A stretch of DNA of 64,000 bases, taken from NCBI GenBank assembly GCA_026419785.1, contig JAODTK010005619.1, forward strand, positions 186,001-250,000. The letters run 5' to 3'. The position numbers and the translations under genes are program-made. Source of the stretch: Sclerodactyla briareus (Eukaryota; Echinodermata; Holothuroidea; Dendrochirotida; Sclerodactylidae). Position 1 is the stretch's first letter. Every line of letters starts with the position of its first letter. A model generated the notes under the pieces. That model had not been told where the DNA came from, made no database searches, and was given only the letters and a program-made list of their open reading frames with translations. Positions 41,955 through 51,830 of the stretch are shown one piece after another.

Positions 41955-42660
41955 ATGGCTTACAAACTAATAGGGACAATTGAACAGTTTGACGGGAGCA
42001 GCGAAGAATGGCCCGCCTATGTGAAAGAGTGGAACTGTATTTCAGGGCAAACGATGTTGCTGCACAGAAGAAACCTGTTGTCTTTCTCAGTCTGAATGGC
42101 AGCAAAACGTACAACCTATTGCATAATCTTATGGCACCAGAAAAGCCAGCATCAAAGACATTTGAAGAAGATGAATAGAAAGAAAGAAATCGTCCGCATC
42201 TTGACTGAACATCTTGCTCCAGAACCGTTACTGATCGCAGAAAGATTCATATTTCACAGAAGATTCCAGCAGGAGAATGAAACTGTGGCTATGTTTGTTG
42301 CAGAGCTGAGACGTTTGGCAGAGAAATGTCAATTCGGTAACCACCTAGACGATTCTTTGAGAGATTTATTTGTCTGTGGACTACGGCAGAGGCCCCAAGA
42401 AGTCCGGCCCAAGAAAGTGGCTTGCTATCGGTGTGGGGGAACTTCACATGAAGCCAGTGACTGTTTTTTCAAAGAGAAAGAGTGTTTTGAGTGTGGAAAG
42501 AGAGGCCACACCAAAAAGATGTGTCAGTCTAAGCAGAAGACGACCAGGCAGAATTCACGAGTCAAGAAGGTGGGGACCGATTCTAAGCGATTCCTCGGAG
42601 AAAGATTTCAGAAGACGCCGCCGCCGAAGAATTACGGCACATTTATTTGGTGCATCGCAG
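41955..42660 (+). pseudogene. Gag of the outer Gypsy element
   Basis: ATG at 41955 opens MAYKLIGTIEQFDGSSEEWP, typical of SURL/Mag-like Gag. A frame change near 42026 leads to YFRANDVAAQKKPVVFLSL, and further changes lead to FVAELRRLAEKCQFG and then two CCHC knuckles (CYRCGGTSHEASDC and CFECGKRGHTKKMC) at about 42421-42525. The stretch between the LRDLFVCGLR motif and the knuckles is shorter than usual, implying an internal deletion. Confidence 0.75.
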
Positions 42661-42906
42661 ACACAGAGAATCGTCGAAGCCGATAGTGGTGGAGGTCGAC
42701 ACCGAAGGTGTTACTGTCCCGATGGAGCTGGATACAGGCGCCGGAGTGTCTATCCTGCCCAGAAAGACATTTAAGGACATTGAATTGGCAGTGAAGCTTC
42801 ATAGAACAAACTTAACATTAAAGGGATATGCTGGTGAAGAAATACCAGTAATTGGTAAGGCCAAGGTAAGAGTGTCCTATAATGACAATGCGGAGGTACT
42901 GCAGTA
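42647..42906 (+). pseudogene. Aspartic protease of the outer Gypsy element
   Basis: Contains the active-site motif LDTGAGVSILPRKTF with catalytic Asp present, followed by KLHRTNLTLKGYAGEEIPVIG as expected for the flap and following strands. A stop closes the frame at 42905-42907, before RT. Confidence 0.75.
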
Positions 42907-43164
42907 ATTGTAGTGGAAGGGGAGGGTCCTTCATTGCTTGGGCAAGGTTGGCTTGCTACCCTGCCCCTTGATTGGCAACCATTAAGAACGTACAGATGCA
43001 GCATAATGATCCTGTATCAAATGTTAATGCATTCATGGCACAAAGCGAAGTGTTCACAAAAGAAATGCGAAGAATGAAGGGAGTGAAAGCACACATGACA
43101 AGTGAGACGGGCAGAACCAAAGTTTTCGAACCCCGTCCAGTCTCATTTGCTGTAAAGCAACAAT

Positions 43165-43660
43165 GTGACTGATGAGTTAAATAGGCTAGTTGATGAAGAG
43201 ATACTTGAGAAAGTAGACAACTCGGAATGGGCTTCCCAAGTTGTGCCCGAAAAAAAGCCAAACGGGAAAGTAAGGTTGTGTGGGGATTATAAAGTCACGA
43301 TAAACCCTCAAATAGAGACCACAGAGTATCCGTTACCCCGTCCCGAAGAGTTGTTTGCAAAGCTAAATGGAGGGCAGAAATTCTCAAAACTAGACCTAAC
43401 TGCAGCTTATAGAGCTTAAATAGAGTTGGATCTAAGAAGTATGTACAATCAACACTACATTGGTTGTTTCCGTATACAGGCAATTACCTTTGGGGTAAGC
43501 TCTGCACCGGCAATATTCCAGCCGAGTATGGATGCTATCCTTAATGGCTTGGAGAGTTTGGGGAATTTCTAAAACGAAACAATGTTGAGCACATAAGGTC
43601 AGCAGTAAAACACCCAGCATCAAATGGGGAGGTGGAACGCTTTGTGCAAACGTTCAAGCG
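43165..43660 (+). pseudogene. RT start joined to integrase end, outer Gypsy element
   Basis: RT begins DELNRLVDEEILEKVDNSEW, ASQVVPEKKPNGKVRLCGDY and FSKLDLTAAYRA, then a stop and a further in-phase segment ending FQPSMDAILNGLESLG. The next bases encode HIRSAVKHPASNGEVERFVQ, the integrase end with its catalytic Glu. RT motifs after the first Asp, RNase H and most of integrase are therefore deleted. Coding ends at 43660 where the inner element begins. Confidence 0.75.
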
Positions 43661-43663
43661 GTT

Positions 43664-44045
43664 GTAGCGGCAGCGCATGCGCCTAGCGTATAATGCACAC
43701 AGGCCATGCCATTATTATTCAGATGCTATGCAAAGCAGCTTCAAGCGAGCCTTGTTCCCGAGATTTGAACTCCCGCACTTACTCAGCGACTAGCGCTTCC
43801 GCCGGAAATAGCTCGTCGAATATTTCATTCTCCTCGTTTTATATCTCAACACCTACTCCGCTGGATATATTCTTACCAAACGGAACTTTAACTATTACTT
43901 ATTACAGTTATATCTCCATACAGTTATTTCGTTTTGGATACGAAGTGGCAATTCACGAGAAAGTTGGTGATAGCAAATCACTGATCGCTATAGCGTTGAA
44001 CTGTGTACCGAACATATTACTGCCTACAGGCTGCTTGCTGTAAGT
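43664..44045 (+). repeat. 5' LTR of the inner Gypsy element
   Basis: Shares long text with 49265-49690: gccatgccattattatt, agatgctatgcaaagcagct, cgactagcgcttccgccgga and ggatatattcttaccaaacg. Near its start it carries an extra tract with a duplicated tagcg absent from the 3' copy. Homology fades after gatagcaaatcactgatcgc (about 43989). Confidence 0.75.
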
Positions 44046-45129
44046 CGTTTTTGTTTACGTTTTATGCTATTTATAGCCTAGGCGCAGCCAGTCATGTAAA
44101 CAAATAGCAGGCGGCATGCACAGCACAAGCAGACATGAGCGGTTCATGAATGATAATATATAGCGCAGCTTGGTACTAGCCCTATGACAGCAAATATTTA
44201 TGCATTTTTGCAGCAGACTCTAGGGCACATCACTTTCAGCGCTACAGAAAACTACTTCTATAACAACAGCTGACGGGCACGGTCTCTAAGATAAACTACA
44301 TTATTCAACGAGGGGCGACCATCAAAGACTTGTTACCTGCGACATTAGGCAAATGCAAGAATACCCATTCAGTGACTGGTGGATCGTGCGAATAGCAGCT
44401 GGAATCAACAATTTGACACAGTTGGAACGCGTTTCTGGCAAGCGTGTTCTACGTCGTTCAACGACATCAGCCGACGGACTTATCGCTGCGTTAGCGGAGT
44501 TAAATTAGCGCCAGGTAAAACGTGCCAACAGCAGCACAATTGCTATATCTGTCCACAATTCCCCATGCGTCTCTAAGCAAGCACCATGAATATAAGGGCT
44601 TGACTCTGCTGACTAATAGCCCACTGAGGAGCAGCAGGACGATCTGAATGCGACATTGGATGCCAGAAACTGCCTATCAAAGAGCACAATAGGGCACAGC
44701 AGTACGGCATTGCGCCTAGAATTGTCCTGGCACACATCAGTGCACAAGCCGGTGGCGTCGGGACGCGTAGAGCACAAAATATCGCAATCATTACAGGGTA
44801 TTATACGATGGTTTGCACACTAAGTCCAAGGTAAGCGACGATGGCACCAGTTAAGCTTCTAAAAGCGTTCTGACTTGACTATCAGCAATACAGCATTGCT
44901 GGGCGCCGAGGGCAGTAGCTCCGCTGGTCTGAAAGGAAGGGTAACTCCTACAGGATCTCTTGGGCCTACAGTAGTGACTAGAGACATCCATATACTCATT
45001 AAACTGTTTCAAAGCTGGTATTTTACATACTGGTCACTGCTGTTGAAAATTGCTTCATGCTGGGTGAGCATCACACCGCTGCTACAGATCAAAGTCTAAT
45101 CAGGACATACTACAAAACACAGTGGGAAC
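44046..45129 (+). other. Leader of the inner Gypsy element
   Basis: No recognisable domain between the 5' LTR and Gag. About 1.08 kb is long for a leader and might hide another insertion, but no boundaries were seen. Confidence 0.4.
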
Positions 45130-45950
45130 AGACCAAGCACACACAATGTCCAAACTACAAGAATAACAAGGGAAACAGGCAACAGGAAAACCACAGAAGG
45201 AGAAAGAACCTGTGTACGTGGACGATAAGCTGCGCAGTACTGCCTAACGACCCGGTCGTATGGTTCGCAACAGTAGTGGCGCAATTTACAACAGAAACCT
45301 AAGTGCACAACAAACCAAAATATGCCTACATTGTGTCCGCTCGCCCAGCCAGAAGTGGCACAGGAGGTTAGAGACCTGCTAATTAACCCCCCAACAAGAA
45401 ACAATACGGACAAACGAAGGTGTAACTATATGTTGAAACGTCCAGCTTCAGAACAACAACGCCTTCACCAGCTCCTCACAGTGAGGAGTCGGTGATACAA
45501 ACCCCATCCACACTGGGACGTGGCAGCAGCTGTTGGGCAGACGACCAAAAGTTGGGGACAAGAGCCTTTTCAGACAGCTTCCTGCCAAAGGCTCCCATTG
45601 AACCAACGTTCATCGGATTTTGGTCACAACAGACGACAAACGTCGAAGTCACACCAGTTGCAGCCATCGCCAACAAAAATTTGGAGGGTAATCCATCTGT
45701 AGCCCCCAGCGGATGCCAACGTCTCAGCACTTTCGCAGAAATCGAACAAGCGGAGAATGATGCCATTGGAGGACTGGACCAAGCAGGTGGCAGCCACTGA
45801 CCACACAGATCGCAGAGATGGCCAAACAGATCAAAGAGCTCAGTTACAACCGCTCAGGTTCACAGAGCCACACACATTTATCAAGCCGTGACCAAGACAG
45901 GAAGGGCAGTGTACTACCTTGGAAGTTTAAGAAGATGCGAAGCACTGCAT
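45130..45950 (+). pseudogene. Gag of the inner Gypsy element
   Basis: Frames carry LPNDPVVWFATVVAQFTTET, the 'DPxxWFxxxExxF' opening of this Gag class, then PEVAQEVRDLLINPPT, ASEQQRLHQLLT, LLGRRPKVGDKSLFRQLPA and CQRLSTFAEIEQ. They are spread over at least three frames. No zinc knuckle is visible, as in this Gag class. Confidence 0.7.
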
Positions 45951-45951
45951 T

Positions 45952-46407
45952 ATGCCGCTGTACTACAAGTCAGTGAAGAAAACCAAAAGCCCAGTGGCAG
46001 CCGAGCTGAACGGTAGTCTCGCTGGCAAAACACGACCAACGACAGAAGCCGTCTTTTCTTTGTTGCCGAACGTCAGAACGGGAAACCAGCGTTCCTTGTG
46101 GCTTAACGGAGCCAGGCTTAGTATTTTCCCGGCGTCTGCACAAGACAGGGGGCGACCAGTCACTCGTACACTTCGGACAGCAAAACACACGCTCATAAAC
46201 ATGTACGGCGAAAGGTCATTGACCTTGGACATTGGCCTCAGGCGAATCATCAGATGGATCTCTGTCATCGCTGATGTGAGACATCCCATCATTGGTGCTG
46301 ACTTCGTGTGTAACTTCTCCCTACTGGTAGACATCAAACACCGCCGACTTGCCGACCTCGAGACGACCCTTAGCTGGGTGGCAGCGCTTGCTCAGATGCC
46401 CCGTTAA
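45952..46407 (+). pseudogene. Protease of the inner Gypsy element, active site lost
   Basis: The region has the family context: RLFFVAERQNGKPAFLV, then ARLSIFPASAQDR, INMYGERSLTLDIGLRR, SVIADVRHPIIGADFVCNF and LLVDIKHRRLADLET. Where DTGA is expected the frame reads LNGA, so the catalytic Asp is missing; a frame change at that point is also possible. Confidence 0.75.
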
Positions 46408-47640
46408 GCCCACCTCTACATCGCTCATGACAAGTCGGAATACCACAAGATCCTGCACTCATTCCCTGGTATCACAAAGCCAACCTACGGGGAAGGCGAA
46501 ATCAAACATGATGTGAAGCATCACATCACCACACTGGAGCACCAGGCGCTGCGCGTCCACGGGCGTATGCAACAGACGACTACAGACAGAAAAGACGAGT
46601 TCGAACCACATGCTGCAGCTGGGTATCTTTCGTCCTACCACAAGTCCATGGTCATTGTCACTGCACATGGTGCCCAAAAAGTCGGGGATGGAGGCCCTGG
46701 GAGGGACTACGGTCGCACTCAACAATTGGACAATCGGATAGGTATCCCATCCCTCACATTCATGACATCACATCATCACTCCATGGAAGACAACCTTCTC
46801 CAAGATCGATTTGGTGAGAGCCTAGCACCAAATTCCGGTCGCACCTGAAGATATACCCAAAACAGCGATCATAACACCATTTGGTATGTTAGAGTTCCTG
46901 CGGTATGCCCTTGGTACTATGTAAGCAGCTCAGTCGAGGCAGCGTTTCGTCCACCAGGTTCTAGCTGGGACTCCCTTTCGTGTATGCTTACTCGATGATC
47001 TGCTGATTGCAAGTTCTTCACCAGAGGAGAACACCTTGATCACCTCCGTCAAGTTTGAGAGACTTCAGGAAAACGGTATGGTGATCAATCCAACCAAGTT
47101 TTTTGGGGCGGCCGTCCTTTTTGGTGGTGTACCCTCACTAGAATTTCTTGGTCACCAAGTAGATGCCACTGGTATTGATCCACTCCCCGACAAAGTCGAG
47201 GCCATCCAGACCTTTCCACAACCAACGACACTCCGAAACTTGAGTTTTTGGGGCTTGTGAACTTCTACCGGAGGTTTATTCCCCACTGCGCTGACATGCC
47301 CAGCCACTGACAGACCTTCTTAAGTGCAAAAAGATAAAACAAAGCAATTCAGCTGACTGGCGAGGAACAAAAAGCATTCAACAAGGTCAAGATAGCACTT
47401 GCTCAGGCCACTCTGCTAAACAGCTAGATCTGCCGCAACCGCAGTGTAATGTAGATGCATCGGACTCAGCAGTGAGACAAGGCGATGGCAGCCGAGTGCA
47501 TTCTTTCCCACGAGGCTAACCAAGCCGGAGACACGCTATAGCACATTTGGACACGAGCTACTTGCAGCGTTCCTTACAATTGGCATTTCAGCCACAATCT
47601 GGAGGGCAGACATTTTTCATGTACTGACTGACCATAAAGC
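46408..47640 (+). pseudogene. Reverse transcriptase and RNase H of the inner Gypsy element
   Basis: Order of motifs: HSFPGITKPTYGEGEIKHDV and HHITT, then KIDLVRAYHQIPVAPEDIPK-like text near 46800, VCLLDDLLIASSSPEE with the two catalytic Asp residues near 46985, SLEFLGHQVDATGIDPLPDK, and RNase H with TKPETRYSTFGHELLA and FHVLTDHKAID near 47520-47645. Stops and frame changes occur throughout. Confidence 0.75.
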
Positions 47641-49130
47641 CATTGACCTACTCTCTACCCTCCAGCTCTGACAAGTACTCCCCTCGCGAGATCTGTCACC
47701 TAGACTATATCTCCCAGTTCACAACGGACATCCGTCATGTTAAGGGAGAACACAACGTTGTCGCAGACGCATTGTCACGCTGTCATATCAGCGGCATCAA
47801 CACACCAGCGATTGATTTCAACGCAATAGGGCAGCACAGGACGGAGACGACGAGCTCAAGAAGCTCCAGGAATCAACGTCTCTACAACTGAAGATGTTCC
47901 CTTGCCAACTGGACCAGGCACAATCACCTGTGATGTATCCACTGGATCAACTCGACCCTAAGTGCCGCAAATCCTACGCAGAGAGGTTTTAACTCACTAC
48001 ATGCATGGCACATCCTGGAATCAGGGCAACACAACGTTTGGTAGCAGACCGATTTGTGCGGCCAAAAATGAACCACGACGTGAGCAACTGGGCGAGAACC
48101 TGCATCGCATGTCAACGAGCAAAAGTACAGGCATATCAAGGTACAAGTCAGAACCTTCGAAGAGGAAAACAGGGCGTTTCAACCATGTACACATGGATCT
48201 TGTAGGGCCACTTCCACCCTCGAACGGGCACACGTACTTACCAACGCTCGTGGATCGTTTTACAAGGTGGCCAGAGGCAATACCAATCTCAGACATAAAC
48301 GCAGCAGGTTGCAAAGGCGTTTGTATAACACTGGGTTGCAATCTTTGGCGTACCATCTGTCATAACCACTGACAGAGGCACCCAGTTTGAGTCCGTTCTA
48401 TTCACGGCACTCAGTCAACTTCTTGGCACACAAAGGACGAACACACTACCACCCAGCGGAAATGGAATGGTGGAGAGATTTCATCGCCAACTAAAAGGAA
48501 TCCTCCAAGTCACTTGCTAACCCGAAGTATTGGGCTGAAGCACTACCCATGATACTTCTCGGAATCCGTACAGCAGTGAAGACAGACATCAATTGCTCAT
48601 CCGCTGAGAGGGTCTTTTGAATCATCCACTGCACTACCGTTGTGAACCAATCGCCAAGCAAGCCTGAGACAACGGTTGACCAAACCAGATACGTTGGGGG
48701 AGACTCCCCAGTACATGGCGAACCTCTTTCCTGCAGTAACGAGAATCTCCAATCACCCACAACACATGCCTCGGATCTTCAGCAAAGGACTCATGTTTTC
48801 GTACGCACAGACAGTGTACGGAAGCCTTACAGCCACCGTACACAGGTCCTTACCGGGTTGTCAAGCGGGCAGAAAAGTTCTTCACCCTAGACTATGGCGG
48901 ACAAAACAAGGTTGTCAGCGTTGATAGGTTGAAGGTAGCACATCTTGATCGTGACTCTGCACCGATGCAAAAGCCAGAGAAGGTTACACAGCAAGACAGT
49001 AACACTAAAACGCCAGCCACTCCGACAGAGGACAACACACACAGCCGTCGTCTGTGGACAAACCTCGAGTTACCTCTTCGGGCAGGCATGTGCGCTGGCC
49101 CAAGCGCTACGTGCGATAGGTTATCATGCA
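47641..49130 (+). pseudogene. Integrase of the inner Gypsy element
   Basis: RNase H end HVKGEHNVVADALSRC at about 47733, then HHCC region AHPGIRATQRLVADRFV to CIACQRAK, then core segments HVHMDLVGPLPPSNGHTYL, TDRGTQFESVLF and NGMVERFHRQLKG, which keep the D, D and E residues. A C-terminal KVVSVDRLKVAHLDRDSAP and a final SGRHVRWPKRYVR before a stop at about 49120. Frame changes are frequent. Confidence 0.75.
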
Positions 49131-49264
49131 TTAGTTTTTTTTGTCAGTGCCATTGCGCAAGTTTGTATATACGTTGTATTATATGTTATACTGTTTTATG
49201 CGTGCGCGTACATTACTGTATTTCGATCGCTTCCATTTCCTTGAGCGCTCTGAGGGGAGCCAGA

Positions 49265-49690
49265 TGTAGCGTATAACGCACGGCCATGCCATTATTATTT
49301 AGATGCTATGCAAAGCAGCTTTAAGCGAGCCTCGTTCTCGAGATTGGGACACCCCACACTCAGCGACTAGCGCTTCCGCCGGAAATAGCTTGTCAACATA
49401 TTTCATTCTCTGTGGAAACTTTCTCGTTTATCTGCTGGATATATTCTTACCAAACGGAACTTTAACAATTACTTATTACAGTTATATCTCCATACATGTT
49501 ATTTTGTTTAGATACAAAGCGGCAATTCGCGAGCAGTTCGGTGATAGCAAATCACTGATCGCTCTTGCCGCCATTTAATCACGGCCTTCGTTACTACAGC
49601 CCCGCCTTGGATATATATTGGATTATTCTCATCATATTGCGGATTGTGACTTCGTTCCTGAAACAGAACAGACTTTGCGGTAAGTGAACG
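49265..49690 (+). repeat. 3' LTR of the inner Gypsy element
   Basis: Starts TGTAGCGTATAACGC directly after the purine-rich gaggggagccaga (polypurine tract). Homology to the 5' copy runs to about 49563; the remaining part to 49743 has no clear partner in the 5' LTR. Confidence 0.75.
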
Positions 49691-49747
49691 AATGTTTTCC
49701 TTCTAACCTTACCGCTAAACGGTCTATGAAAAAGGTAAGAAAAGGTT

Positions 49748-50337
49748 AAAATGCAGAGAAGGGACAAATTCTTGTTCTCATACAGAGTAAACCCCCATTC
49801 TGTTACCAAGGAGACCCATCCAAATTGTTCCTAAAACGTGAGCTGAGAACTTGGTTGTGTGCTATGAAACCATCACTGAGTACAAAACTGGCAAACAACA
49901 AGTCCAAGAGGGTAGTGTGAGACAGTTTTGTGTGGGCGATTCTGTTTCAGTGCTGATTTTTAGGACCATTATGGGAAGGGGTGGGTGTAACGGTGTGTCA
50001 CAAAATTTAGGTCCAGTAACCTACCTGATTAAAGTGGATAGTCAGATCTGGAAAGGCATATTAATCAGATCGGTCTGCAACCAAGTCACCCCAGACTGAA
50101 TCACAGCCTGCAAAGGGAGTGTTTTTAGATTCGACACCACCTGAAGTCTTGGATCTTATTTTGGGAGGCTGTTGTTGGTTACCTGAGAGGAGTCTGGTAT
50201 AAGTGAGAACTCTGATAAAAGTGTTGTTTGAAAGTGATACATCAGAACAGGAACTGAATTCTCCTGATCATGAAAAAGTTATACCACTAAGGAGATCCAG
50301 TAGGATGAAGAAATCAACGGCAAAATTTGGATCGTAG
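49748..50337 (+). pseudogene. Outer Gypsy pol C-terminus after the insertion
   Basis: Frames read RDKFLFSYRVNPHSVTKE, then LFLKRELRTWL, then VGDSVSVL, LGPVTYLIKVDSQIWKG (GPF-like domain) and a final PLRRSSRMKKSTAKFGS before TAG at 50335-50337. This is the continuation of the integrase cut at 43660. Confidence 0.75.
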
Positions 50338-50500
50338 GTACACATAGTTTACACACAGTGTTGATTAGAAAAGTTTTAACTGCTGTCAGCAAATGTTGCT
50401 GATTCTGAGTAAGATATTCTTTTTACATTTTGTTTGATGAAGGACTATAGTAGAAACTTGATAAACGCTTGAGTTTTTTAAAGTAAACATGGGAAGGAGA

Positions 50501-50660
50501 TGTACTATATGGTATGTTTCATTATGTTTCTGATACGATTGTTGATATAGCGCCACCACGTTAACGTTTTGAGAATGAGGAATACAACAGAATGGAAACA
50601 GACGCCCATCTGGTTTGTTATTAGTGACCGTAGCACGAAAAGGACCGGAAATGTAAATGG
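50501..50660 (+). repeat. 3' LTR of the outer Gypsy element
   Basis: Starts TGTACTATATGG after catgggaaggaga and shares about 150 bp with 41493-41650. It seems truncated or to run into unrelated sequence after about 50660. Confidence 0.6.
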
Positions 50661-50668
50661 GGGGCAAA

Positions 50669-51000
50669 ATGAAAACTACTGTAGAAGGAGATTTGTGTAT
50701 ATTGCTCCTAGGGAATGGAATGAAATGGTCAGTATGCCACAGTCAACTGAAGAGAAGTATCGAAGTGAATACTACAAGGTTCTCGATAGCACAATTACCA
50801 ACATGGTGACGACTTCCTGTCTATGACTAGAAGAAACCACAGATGTTTGGAATCGTTGTGTGGATGGGCGATTACCAACCGATTGTAAACAAATACCCAG
50901 AATGTTGACTCTTTCAGCTTACCATCAGGTGGGTGCATATGTTGACTTTCTCAAGGATTTTCTACATCCATGACAGCTACATTTGTAAGCTCACCGGTAG
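50669..51000 (+). repeat. Coding-like dispersed segment, copy 1
   Basis: Encodes PQSTEEKYRSEYYKVLDSTI followed by TNMVTTSCL and a stop. The DNA matches 58828-59000 (tctcgatagmacaattaccaac, ggcaaatacc or ggcgattaccaac, acaaatacccag). The protein family was not recognised; a transposase relic is possible. Confidence 0.4.
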
Positions 51001-51828
51001 ACTGGGCCAACTTTCAGCGAGAGGTATGCAAGCAGTTACTTTTCAATAAATGGTGGGCCCGGCGTGTACAACAAAATTGATAGTTCAAGTTTGGAAATAC
51101 AACAAAGGGCGTGGAAGGGGGCAGTGGAGGGGGTCTTTGGCGGCAGAGAGAGAGAGGAGCGCATAAACATGTGTAGCGAATGGCCTATCGTTCGAGAAAA
51201 CGACACATAGGCCATTTTTTTGGCCTATGTGCTACTTTGGTTGTGCGAATGGCTAATATGTGGAAAGGCCTATCAGCTACAGTTTATGGCGTTTTGGGTT
51301 GAATTGTTAGGTGCACCCTACGGCTCCGCCCATATATGGGTGCTGCCTTGCATGAAGCTCAGTACGTCCTGTCGACGTTTGGACCGATCGTTCACAAGCC
51401 AAAAGATAATAAATAATTCATCCATAGCCTTCAATAACGGTAGTTTTCGCTTTCCACATTATGGGCAGCCAGTTTATATAAATTACTAAAACAAGAGATG
51501 GTGTTGTTGACATTATTTGAGAAGGCCTAGGCTGGGTGTGGGGATTTGTAATAAAAAAACCAGAATGAAAACGAGCTAGTACTAGTAGGAGGCCTAGACG
51601 AGTAGTTTAACATTAAATTGTACACTGAGTTTACACTACAGCTAAGTCCAAGGAACAGCGGAACTAACTTTCAAGTTTCAGGCATGAGTTCGTAGGTTAA
51701 TTCTAAAAAAAGAAACGAACGACTGTGTGTATGAATGAGTGGTACCCAATGATCACTGGCAGCTATTGTGGACTAGGCTATAGGTCTGACCTTTACTGTT
51801 TTAGGCCTGGCTATGGTTCCAGTGGAGT
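51001..51828. other. No gene seen
   Basis: Unassigned sequence with no domain or repeat boundary recognised. Confidence 0.4.
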
Positions 51829-51830
51829 TA

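Larger units (their letters stand above)
43664..49743 (+). mobile_element. Inner Gypsy retrotransposon inserted in the outer one
   Basis: LTRs start TGTAGCG (about 43663 and 49265). The motif GGTT precedes the left end (43660-43663) and follows the right end (49744-49747), a candidate 4-bp target duplication. The outer element's integrase reading continues from aagcggtt on the left to ttaaaatgcag on the right, which supports insertion at that point. Inside lie gag (from about 45130), protease, RT, RNase H and integrase in the usual order with all frames broken. Domain style resembles the CsRn1/Barthez-like group; that is a family impression only. Confidence 0.7.
41493..50660 (+). mobile_element. 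Outer Gypsy retrotransposon, split by a second Gypsy
   Basis: A 5' LTR (from 41493) and a 3' LTR (from 50501) share atgtttctgatacgattgt, tagcgccaccacgtta and cagacgcc. Gag starts at 41955; zinc knuckles, protease and the start of RT follow to 43560; RT is joined by deletion to integrase (to 43660). Coding resumes at about 49748 after the inner element and runs to a stop at 50335-50337. A purine tract (50488-50500) precedes the 3' LTR. The ends of the LTR homology (about 41650 and 50660) are approximate. Confidence 0.75.

Noticed and set aside
45970-46337. Minus-strand frames of up to 124 codons
   Set aside because: They are antisense to the Gypsy protease region, where the plus strand has family motifs.
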